Positions 6,347 to 12,309 of a stretch of DNA of 12,309 bases are shown here, in pieces. The stretch comes from Clostridiales bacterium (GTDB lineage: Bacteria; Bacillota; Clostridia; Lachnospirales; Cellulosilyticaceae), in assembly GCA_019418225.1 (NCBI GenBank), contig DYCF01000070.1, positions 1 to 12,309 of the forward strand, given 5' to 3'. Made by a program: the position numbers and the translations under genes. Each line of letters begins with the position of its first letter. Positions within the stretch are counted from its first letter, which is position 1. Below the pieces are notes generated by a model. The model made no database searches. It was given only the letters and a program-made list of their open reading frames with translations, and was not told the DNA's origin.

Positions 6347-7151
6347 TTCTTGCATCCGCCTTCTTATATAATTTTGATGGTCTATGTCCACCATTTTCTG
6401 CATACTCTTGTGTTTCTTCTACTAACTCTGATATCTTCCTTCTAAAATTAGCTACTAATAATTTTTTATCTAAAATAATCTCATATACTTGCTGTAAACT
6501 TGCTAAAGTAAATCGCTCTGGTACAAGATTTAATGCAATATCTGTATATTCTATTTTTCCTCTTAATCTCTCAATAGCAGCCGCTATAATCTTAGCATGA
6601 TCAAAGGCAATCCCCTGTGCGCTAAAGTCTTCTCCATCAATATCTGCTTCTAATCTTTCTGCACCCAATCTTTCATCTTCATGTGTAAGGATTAATTTAT
6701 ACTTCTTTCCCTCTAGCTGCTCATAATTCACTTCAAACCAAGCTGCATCTACTGCATCTTCTGTTGCCTTTAAACTAGGATTCGTATTTAGAAGTGCAAT
6801 ATACGCTGTACTAATAACTCTTGTTCTAGGGTCACGTTTGGGATCACTAAAAGTATAAAGCTGCTCCATATATGTTTCTTTTACCCCAGTCTCTTCTTCT
6901 AACTCCCTCCTTGCTGTTGCTTCTGTTGTCTCATTCTCTCTCACAAAACCGCCAGGTAATGCCCACTCTCCTTTAAAAGGATACTCACCCCTTTTTATCA
7001 TCAAAATTCTAAGTTTCTTCTCTGGTAACTTCCTATAATTCGTTTTAATCTCTTCTGATACTGAAAATGCCACAATATCAGTTGCCACTGAAAATCTATA
7101 ATACTGATTTGCATCATAGCTTTCTAAGTACTGTGCTTCCGTCACTTTCAT
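6339..7151 (-). CDS. nrtR: NrtR-like Nudix-family transcriptional regulator of NAD metabolism
   Basis: A 270-residue two-domain protein. The N-terminal Nudix domain (about 20-150) has a complete Nudix box at 68-90 (Gly68, Glu74, RELEEETG 82-89), preceded by the WALPGGF stretch. The DPRTRVIS segment (107-114) is common in ADP-ribose pyrophosphatases and NrtR. The C-terminal winged-helix part (about 205-245) has ERFTLASLQQVYE and LLVANFRRKI, the pattern of NrtR DNA-binding domains. NrtR proteins repress NAD genes and release DNA on binding ADP-ribose or related ligands. Since the box is intact, hydrolysis of ADP-ribose may be retained, unlike some NrtR proteins. A ribosome binding site AAAGGT precedes the ATG. 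It is the first gene of the operon, directly behind a palindrome over the start site, so autoregulation is likely. A pure ADP-ribose pyrophosphatase is the less likely alternative. Confidence 0.87.
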   Translation of the reverse strand: MKVTEAQYLESYDANQYYRFSVATDIVAFSVSEEIKTNYRKLPEKKLRILMIKRGEYPFKGEWALPGGFVRENETTEATARRELEEETGVKETYMEQLYTFSDPKRDPRTRVISTAYIALLNTNPSLKATEDAVDAAWFEVNYEQLEGKKYKLILTHEDERLGAERLEADIDGEDFSAQGIAFDHAKIIAAAIERLRGKIEYTDIALNLVPERFTLASLQQVYEIILDKKLLVANFRRKISELVEETQEYAENGGHRPSKLYKKADARNE

Positions 7152-7206
7152 CCCTACCTTTATTCCTATTTTAGCTATCTTGATTTGTTTAATATATGAT
7201 ATGTTT

Positions 7207-7229
7207 GTTATTATCTTTTTGATAATAAC
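7207..7229. promoter_or_regulatory. Candidate NrtR operator, perfect inverted repeat over the start site
   Basis: GTTATTATC (7207-7215) and GATAATAAC (7221-7229) form a perfect 9-bp inverted repeat with a five-T spacer. It abuts the -10 box at 7230, so a bound protein would cover the transcription start. A further half-site-like AAAAGATAATAT (minus strand) lies in the promoter spacer. The first gene downstream encodes an NrtR-like protein, which is the natural candidate to bind. It is not followed by a T-tract, so a terminator is unlikely. Confidence 0.75.
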
Positions 7230-7258
7230 ATTTTAATATTATCTTTTAGCATTGTCAA
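7230..7258 (-). promoter_or_regulatory. Promoter of the NAD-salvage operon
   Basis: On the minus strand a perfect -35 TTGACA (7258-7253) and -10 TAAAAT (7235-7230) are spaced by 17 bases. The predicted start is near 7223, inside the inverted repeat, giving a leader of about 70 bases before the nrtR-like start. It is the only strong promoter seen for the five-gene operon. Confidence 0.87.
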
Positions 7259-7311
7259 TATTTTTCCAAAAATTCTATTTGTCAATCGTAATTCTCTTTA
7301 AATCAACTTAT

Positions 7312-7340
7312 AAAAAAAGCTAACCAAATCATAGTTAGCT
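7312..7340 (-). terminator. Intrinsic terminator after the C69 dipeptidase gene
   Basis: On the minus strand AGCTAAC (7340-7334) and GTTAGCT (7324-7318) form a 7-bp stem with a nine-base loop, followed by six T. It lies about 50 bases past the dipeptidase stop and separates that gene from the NAD operon promoter. An upstream segment near 7364-7378 could pair with part of the same hairpin. Confidence 0.8.
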
Positions 7341-7392
7341 GTTAAACTTAAACATACCCTATAATTTGATTAGCCTTTTATGTACTTATGCT

Positions 7393-8883
7393 CTATTTTT
7401 CTTCTAAACTTGTCGCAATAGATGGCATATAATTCTTCTTAGGTGTTTGTCCTTTATCCTTTGCCACCTTCGTCATCAATTCACTAAACATAACTTGTGC
7501 CTTATCTATCGCATCATTTTGAATCCCCATTGTTAACTCAGTTGCATAACTGCTTGCTTCTTTAGCATTCTTTTTATAAAGTTCACTTATTTTAGCATTG
7601 CACGCTGTTTGATTAGCTATTAATTTTTGTTCATATGCTTTCCAGAAATCTCTTACGCTTTCACCATAAGCCTCGCGATTGAGTTCTGCTAAAGTAGATA
7701 AACTTCTAAATGCCCAATATGCAGATTGCGCACTATATTCCTCACCTTGCACCTTATAGGCATCTGCAGTATCTGTAATAATATTATAGCTTGGTAAATA
7801 CACTGAATGCTCCGCATTTCCCATTGCCATCCACATTACGCCACCTACCTCTTTAGGTAAAGACTTAGTCATTTGGAAAATATGACATTCTGCTTGATTT
7901 TCTGTTCCTATTGCACGCTTTGTCTTATTTTCTTCTAGATTCACATTATATATTGTATCTTCATAACGATAACGTTGGAGTTCCATCACATCTTCTAAAC
8001 TAATCTTTTCATCAGCTGTTGTAAATAATTCAAAGACTTCGCTATCATAAGCTATGTCTTGTGAAGGTGAGAAGAAATGTTTTCCTCCCCACGCACGCAT
8101 GCGATTCCCTTCTGTTAATGTCTCTCCATAAGTTAATGCCAAATTAAACTTGCCATCCTTTTCTTTTAGAAAACCTTGCTTAGTTGGTAAATTAATAATA
8201 TCCTTAGATGCCATTACATTCTCTGTATCTGATAAATCAATATATCCTAGCATAAAACAGTTTGGAATAACTGCATATGCATCATCTGGTACCTTTACTG
8301 CTGCCCATTGATGTCCACTTAAAATCTCCATATACCAAGCTTCATCTTGATCTGCAAATAAAACAATGTTCCCTTCTGCGGCACCATACTTACTCACAAT
8401 ATCGCCTAAAACCTTAACGCCTTCTTTAGCTGAACTAATACGTGGTAATACAACACTAAGCATTGCCGCTTCTCTTATACCGTTATCTACTAATGGATCA
8501 TATTTCTCTACAGCTTCATTTATTTGTGCTGAAACAGTCGCTGACATTGCTACGCCTTTTTCATTCATTCCTGCCTCTCCATATATCCCATCACCATGTT
8601 CCTCTACATCAGGAACCATTGTATATTTATATGTATGTTTAGGTTCTTCAATCTTAAACCCATTTAAATCTTCAAAATATGTACCTACCTTATTGTCCTT
8701 CGCCTCTACCACAACAAAGTTCTTATTATATGCTGAACCTATATCCTCAGTTCTCCCCATCATAATAGTCCCATCTGCTGTCATATCTTTTCCCACTACA
8801 ATTCCTGTACAAGCTAATGTATTTACCGTAAATATACTCATACTCATAGCCATAGCTAAAAGCATTACTAATTTCTTTTTCAT
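7393..8883 (-). CDS. Secreted C69-family dipeptidase (PepD-like)
   Basis: A 496-residue protein of peptidase family C69, N-terminal-nucleophile hydrolases that cleave dipeptides. Residues 1-24 form a signal peptide: MKKK, then a hydrophobic core ending NTLA. Cys25 in ACTGIVVGKD is the conserved nucleophile that becomes N-terminal on cleavage. Following family motifs are GTIMMGRTEDIG (38-49), YGEAGMNEKGVAMSAT and AEGNIVLFADQDEAWYMEI. The T-L-A-C context resembles a weak lipobox, but catalysis needs a free N-terminal Cys, so simple secretion is preferred. GGTGGAGAT precedes the ATG; a promoter is at 8931-8959 and a terminator at 7312-7340, so it appears to be a single-gene unit. The likely role is degrading extracellular peptides for nutrition; substrates are not deducible. 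Confidence 0.92.
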   Translation of the reverse strand: MKKKLVMLLAMAMSMSIFTVNTLACTGIVVGKDMTADGTIMMGRTEDIGSAYNKNFVVVEAKDNKVGTYFEDLNGFKIEEPKHTYKYTMVPDVEEHGDGIYGEAGMNEKGVAMSATVSAQINEAVEKYDPLVDNGIREAAMLSVVLPRISSAKEGVKVLGDIVSKYGAAEGNIVLFADQDEAWYMEILSGHQWAAVKVPDDAYAVIPNCFMLGYIDLSDTENVMASKDIINLPTKQGFLKEKDGKFNLALTYGETLTEGNRMRAWGGKHFFSPSQDIAYDSEVFELFTTADEKISLEDVMELQRYRYEDTIYNVNLEENKTKRAIGTENQAECHIFQMTKSLPKEVGGVMWMAMGNAEHSVYLPSYNIITDTADAYKVQGEEYSAQSAYWAFRSLSTLAELNREAYGESVRDFWKAYEQKLIANQTACNAKISELYKKNAKEASSYATELTMGIQNDAIDKAQVMFSELMTKVAKDKGQTPKKNYMPSIATSLEEK

Positions 8884-8930
8884 ATCTCCACCCCATTTAT
8901 ATTTAATTACTTTGTTGTATATTTAAACAT

Positions 8931-8959
8931 ATGATATACTATTTTTATTTCTTAATCAA
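8931..8959 (-). promoter_or_regulatory. Promoter of the C69 dipeptidase gene
   Basis: On the minus strand -35 TTGATT (8959-8954) and -10 TATCAT (8936-8931) are spaced by 17 bases, about 47 bases before the start codon. The match is moderate in an AT-rich region. Confidence 0.6.
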
Positions 8960-8988
8960 GCTTTTTATTTATTTTTATGCATATATAA

Positions 8989-9012
8989 TAAAAGGCACCC
9001 TTCTAGGTGCCT
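8989..9012 (-). terminator. Probable terminator after the GGDEF receptor gene
   Basis: On the minus strand AGGCACC (9012-9006) pairs with GGTGCCT (8999-8993), with a six-base loop, followed by TTTATTATA. The stem starts four bases after the stop codon at 9017. The T-tract is interrupted, so termination may be incomplete. Confidence 0.7.
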
Positions 9013-9016
9013 ATTC

Positions 9017-12000
9017 TTAATCATTTTCATAAATATTATATTGGTTTCTTCCATTATTCTTTGCCTTATAAAGCGCCTTATCTGCTTTATCTAACAAATC
9101 TTCATAGCTCATATTCCTGTGGTCTATAGCAACCCCCATACTAATTGATGCCTTACACGTATTATTATTATACTCTAGCACTGTATCCATACTAGAACAT
9201 AACTCTTTTGCTTTACTGTGTAATTCTTCTATAGTATCTATCTTTTTAATATATACCATAAATTCATCTCCTCCAAACCTGGAAATGATGGCATCATTTT
9301 TAAATATCTTCTGTAAATTATGTGATAACATTACTAAAAGTTCATCTCCGCCCGCATGCCCTAATGTATCATTAACATGCTTAAACTCATCTAAATCGAT
9401 AATACAAAGAGCAGATAGTCCCTTTTTTAGCTGCCCTATACGACTTTTATCTAACATCTTATAGAATCCTATACGATTATATACACCTGTAAGTTGATCC
9501 TTTTCAGCCTGTTCTTCTAGCAATGTTCTTTCCTCTACTTGCTTCTGAATATTAATTAACTTTCCAATTAGGAATAGTGGTTTTTTATGCTCATCATAAA
9601 CAATAGAATATATCACCTGATACCATTCTTGTTCTTCACTATGCAAAGATAACCTTACCTGAATCTGCTCAACATCATCTTTCTTTGTATTTCTTATGAT
9701 GTCTATAAACCTATGTAAGCCAGCTTGTCCAGTACACTCCCCTAATTTTTTCTCTCCATCACCTAAAGAAAGCCTCTTTTTAAGCTTCTCTCCAAATATA
9801 ATGCTATCTTGCTGGTAATTATACTCAAAAATATACTCTCCTGCAATATCTGCTAATTGCTCATACTTCTTCGCATTAATGGCCAATGCCTTATTATGTG
9901 AAATCTGCAAATACATTAAGTAATATCCTACTGCAATTATGATACAGCATATTATAATTACAGTAAACAGTGCTACCATTGGATATGCTTCTATTAGGTC
10001 CTTTAATGTAGGTGGATTATATGTTCCCTGTGTATTTTTAAGTACAATAGCCTGTTTCTGCTCAGGGGATATGCTATAAATTACTTTATTAATAATAGCC
10101 ATTAATCTTACATCCACATCACTTCTAAATGCTACGTAATATTTACCTTGTTCCATCACCGGTTGAACGACTAAATTATTATAATTTTTTTCTCTAAAAC
10201 ATTCATTTACTGTATAATAATTACTAAAAATAAAATCTACTTCCCTACCATTAACCGCTTCTAAGCATTCCTCTGTCGTACTATAATGTCTTATTATATC
10301 TGGATTCAAATTCAGATTATAATTCTTAAATTCCCCCTCTAACATCCCAAGCGTTTTTTGTTTTAAGTTATTAATATCTACTGTCTTCTGTTTTACAATA
10401 ACATTTAGATACTCCAGGTAATCCTTAGAATAACTTAATTCATCTTCGTACAACTCAATTTTTTCCATACCTGCAATAGCATCAATTTTTCCTAGGCGTA
10501 ACGCTCTTACTGCTTCGGTAAAAGTGTCAAATGGCTGATATACAAAATTTAAGTTGGTCTTCTCTCTTATAAATTCAAATACGTCTGCTGAGATTCCTAC
10601 AAACATTTCATCTTTTTTATATTGTAATGGCCTAATATTTTCTATGTATCCTACCTTAATTTCCTTATTCTCTGCAAGGTATTCTTTTTCTTTGGTGGAA
10701 AAGAATATCTCATATGAATCATCTAAAATTAAGCTCTGACTAAAAATCTCTGTCTCTTCTATTGCAATACTCTCTTCAGGTCTTGCACTTTCCCATCTTT
10801 CATTCCATTCTTTCATAATATCTTCGAATGTTTCTTGACTTCTTCCCTGTGCCGCATCGATTATCCTTCTTTGTTGTTGACCATCATTTAATTCTAGAGC
10901 TGCCCCTAACTGACCTAATATATATCCATTATTATCTCTAGAAAAGTTACCTATAATAAATTCTACATTTTCAAATTCATTTAACCATGTCGGTAATGGA
11001 TCTGCCTTTATAATAGAAACAGCGCCATTATCCCTGGCATATCCAGAGTCCTGAATCATAAAATCTATCCAGGCGCGTGCTGCTTTTTTATTTTTACTAT
11101 TAATGCTAATAGCGTATGCATAATCAGCATCAATAGTCATATATTGTTTACCTTTAATACTATTTGGAAAAGGCATATAGCCTATATTATCTGGATACTC
11201 TCCTGCCGATTTAGCTTGAGGTATTATCCACGATGCCAATGCAATACATCCAACTTTACCTTCATTAAGCAATCTTTTGGATTCATCCCAATCACTCTTT
11301 GAAACATCTTCTTCACAAAGTCCTTGATTCACAATGTCATACAATAACTTATATACCCTATAGTGATTTTTTCCCTCTATAAAAGGATTTTTTTCATGAG
11401 CAAATCTATTAAACCTATAGTCCTCATCCCCTGACATTGCACCGAAGGTATAATTCTGCCAGTTTATTAAAGCCCATGCAGTATTATAATTAGTATAGAA
11501 AGGAATTGCTTCTGTATTCTCATCTATCATCTTTAAACAACTAAGAAACTCATCTATCGTTGTAGGTAATTTTTTTATTCCCGCTTCATCAAACACCTTT
11601 TTATTATAAACAAGACCCTGTGCATTAGCACACATTGGAAAACCATAAACCTTTCCATTTTTTTCTCTAACATTCATAAACAAGTATTGTTTTGAAAGTG
11701 TACTATATTCTCCTAATGGCTCAAAATATTTATCCCAATCATCATATGAAATAAAACTAGGCATTAAAAGTACATCCCCATACTCCCCTATGTCAATCAT
11801 ATCCTTAATCTCATTTTCATAATCACCTAATGCTACTACTTCTACATTTACATTAGGATAAATCGTATTAAACTGATCTATATATTTTTCAATATTTTGT
11901 CCTGCTGTTACTACTGTTAGATTTCCTCCTATTTGCTCGTCTTGTCCCCCTATATCAGCCTTGACATCTTTCCCTCCAATTATGAAAAGGCTAATAATTG

Positions 12001-12037
12001 TACAGATTATACTTATAAAAATATATCTTCTTTTCAT
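9017..12037 (-). CDS. Membrane diguanylate cyclase with two extracellular solute-binding domains
   Basis: A 1006-residue receptor. Domains in order: N-terminal membrane anchor or signal peptide (5-21); a family 1 (sugar-type) extracellular solute-binding domain (about 38-425; GYMPFP and KKAARAWIDFMI are typical); a family 3 (amino-acid/PBPb-type) binding domain (about 455-670; IKVGYIENIRPLQY and ALRLGKIDAIAGM); one membrane segment (687-711); a PAS-like domain (about 722-832); and a GGDEF domain (840-1003). The cyclase site looks intact: DLDEFKHVNDTLGH (881-894) and GGDEF (922-926) preceded by SRF. The RxxD inhibitory site is absent (KNDA). It should make cyclic di-GMP from GTP in response to extracellular ligands. 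AAGGAG lies six bases before the ATG. It sits behind an rRNA-tRNA unit with no clear promoter of its own, so read-through past the terminator at 12075-12116 is possible. Ligands cannot be deduced. Confidence 0.9.
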   Translation of the reverse strand: MKRRYIFISIICTIISLFIIGGKDVKADIGGQDEQIGGNLTVVTAGQNIEKYIDQFNTIYPNVNVEVVALGDYENEIKDMIDIGEYGDVLLMPSFISYDDWDKYFEPLGEYSTLSKQYLFMNVREKNGKVYGFPMCANAQGLVYNKKVFDEAGIKKLPTTIDEFLSCLKMIDENTEAIPFYTNYNTAWALINWQNYTFGAMSGDEDYRFNRFAHEKNPFIEGKNHYRVYKLLYDIVNQGLCEEDVSKSDWDESKRLLNEGKVGCIALASWIIPQAKSAGEYPDNIGYMPFPNSIKGKQYMTIDADYAYAISINSKNKKAARAWIDFMIQDSGYARDNGAVSIIKADPLPTWLNEFENVEFIIGNFSRDNNGYILGQLGAALELNDGQQQRRIIDAAQGRSQETFEDIMKEWNERWESARPEESIAIEETEIFSQSLILDDSYEIFFSTKEKEYLAENKEIKVGYIENIRPLQYKKDEMFVGISADVFEFIREKTNLNFVYQPFDTFTEAVRALRLGKIDAIAGMEKIELYEDELSYSKDYLEYLNVIVKQKTVDINNLKQKTLGMLEGEFKNYNLNLNPDIIRHYSTTEECLEAVNGREVDFIFSNYYTVNECFREKNYNNLVVQPVMEQGKYYVAFRSDVDVRLMAIINKVIYSISPEQKQAIVLKNTQGTYNPPTLKDLIEAYPMVALFTVIIICCIIIAVGYYLMYLQISHNKALAINAKKYEQLADIAGEYIFEYNYQQDSIIFGEKLKKRLSLGDGEKKLGECTGQAGLHRFIDIIRNTKKDDVEQIQVRLSLHSEEQEWYQVIYSIVYDEHKKPLFLIGKLINIQKQVEERTLLEEQAEKDQLTGVYNRIGFYKMLDKSRIGQLKKGLSALCIIDLDEFKHVNDTLGHAGGDELLVMLSHNLQKIFKNDAIISRFGGDEFMVYIKKIDTIEELHSKAKELCSSMDTVLEYNNNTCKASISMGVAIDHRNMSYEDLLDKADKALYKAKNNGRNQYNIYEND

Positions 12038-12074
12038 AAAGTCTCCTTAGACTAACCCTATATTATTTTAAACC

Positions 12075-12116
12075 AAAAAAAGTACCACAAAACTAATTAA
12101 TAAGTTTTATGGTACT
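12075..12116 (-). terminator. Terminator of the rRNA/tRNA-Gly unit
   Basis: A 14-bp stem pairs 12081-12094 with 12103-12116 around an eight-base loop, followed on the minus strand by seven T (12081-12075). The one imperfect pair (12088/12109) becomes G-U in the minus-strand RNA. It lies 13 bases past the tRNA-Gly 3' end and 37 bases before the receptor gene start. Confidence 0.88.
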
Positions 12117-12129
12117 TCCTTTAATTTAG

Positions 12130-12200
12130 AGCGGGTGATGGGAATCGAACCCACGTAGTCAGCTTGGAAGGCTGAAGTTCTACCATTGAACTACACCCGC
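12130..12200 (-). tRNA. tRNA-Gly, anticodon UCC (rRNA-linked copy)
   Basis: A 71-base tRNA identical to the copy at 1403-1473: same acceptor stem, UCC anticodon, U discriminator and no encoded CCA. It lies 62 bases after the 23S 3' end, with no convincing promoter between, and is followed by a terminator. It is therefore most likely released by processing from the rRNA transcript. Confidence 0.96.
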
Positions 12201-12262
12201 ATACTATTTTATTTATACTCTCAAAAACAAATACTACAAATTATAATTCAACCTGTTTTTTA

Positions 12263-12309
12263 GGTCAAACCCTCGAACCGTTAGTATTGGTCACCTGAAT
12301 GTATTACTA
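12263..12309 (-). rRNA. 23S ribosomal RNA, 3' end only
   Basis: Read on the minus strand the terminal 47 bases end in CTAACGGTTCGAGGGTTTGACC, the typical 3' end of Firmicutes 23S rRNA after the AATACATTCAGGTGACCAATA stretch. These final bases normally pair with the 23S 5' end. The rest lies beyond the window. The mature end at 12263 is estimated from the conserved GACC terminus. Confidence 0.9.

Noticed and set aside
7207..7229. Inverted repeat before nrtR as a transcription terminator.
   Set aside because: The stem is AT-rich, its loop is five A/T bases and no T-tract follows on either strand; its position against the -10 box suits an operator better.
8366..8926. Long plus-strand open frame opposite the C69 dipeptidase gene.
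   Set aside because: It is antisense to the signal peptide and catalytic region of a clear family member; its composition is that of a shadow frame and it has no ribosome binding site.
1403..12200. Genomic island bounded by tRNA-Gly attachment sites.
   Set aside because: No integrase, transposase or phage gene is present between the repeats, and both copies are complete tRNA genes with their own sensible terminators.
12201..12262. Separate promoter for the rRNA-linked tRNA-Gly.
   Set aside because: A TATAAA box exists, but the matching -35 (TTTGTA) is weak; co-transcription with 23S rRNA is more plausible.

Overview
The window is AT-rich DNA from a low-GC Firmicute, most likely a member of the Clostridia (a Lachnospirales-like relative). 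The evidence is strong AGGAGG-type ribosome binding sites, T-rich intrinsic terminators, TTGACA/TATAAT promoters, a C69 dipeptidase of the clostridial secreted type and a GGDEF receptor with clostridial-style fused solute-binding domains. No species can be named from the sequence alone. Almost everything reads on the minus strand; only the DJ-1/PfpI-like gene reads on the plus strand.

Left end (1-420, minus strand): the window opens inside the 5' end of a group II intron, probably class C, placed directly after a strong terminator hairpin. Next come an unexplained nested inverted repeat and a tRNA-Leu(UAG) gene with its own promoter and terminator. At 651-1211 a DJ-1/PfpI family protein is encoded on the plus strand, followed by a terminator. 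A stand-alone tRNA-Gly(UCC) gene with promoter and terminator follows on the minus strand.

Centre (1561-7258, minus strand): one NAD-salvage operon, read from right to left as nrtR-like Nudix regulator, nicotinamidase (pncA), short PRPP-synthetase-like kinase, NAMPT-like phosphoribosyltransferase (nadV) and NAD synthetase (nadE). A consensus promoter is followed immediately by a perfect 9+5+9 inverted repeat over the start site, a good candidate for the operator of the encoded regulator. As read here, nadE is a pseudogene: a TGA replaces a conserved Trp codon, and about 55-60 codons including the ATP-binding SGGxDS motif are missing. The NAMPT-like enzyme has Ala where mammalian NAMPT has the Asp that favours nicotinamide. 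This raises the possibility of a nicotinate-using or otherwise altered enzyme, which would fit its pairing with a nicotinamidase.

Right end (7312-12309, minus strand): a secreted C69-family dipeptidase; a 1006-residue membrane receptor with two different extracellular solute-binding domains, a PAS-like domain and a GGDEF diguanylate cyclase domain; then a second identical tRNA-Gly(UCC) gene and the 3' end of a 23S rRNA gene. No 5S gene lies between the 23S end and this tRNA.

Functionally, the operon suggests import-independent recycling of nicotinamide. PncA would make nicotinate, the Prs-like protein would make the activated ribose donor, the NAMPT-like enzyme would join it to the base, and NrtR would sense a NAD-related metabolite. 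The final amidation would need another NadE elsewhere in the genome.
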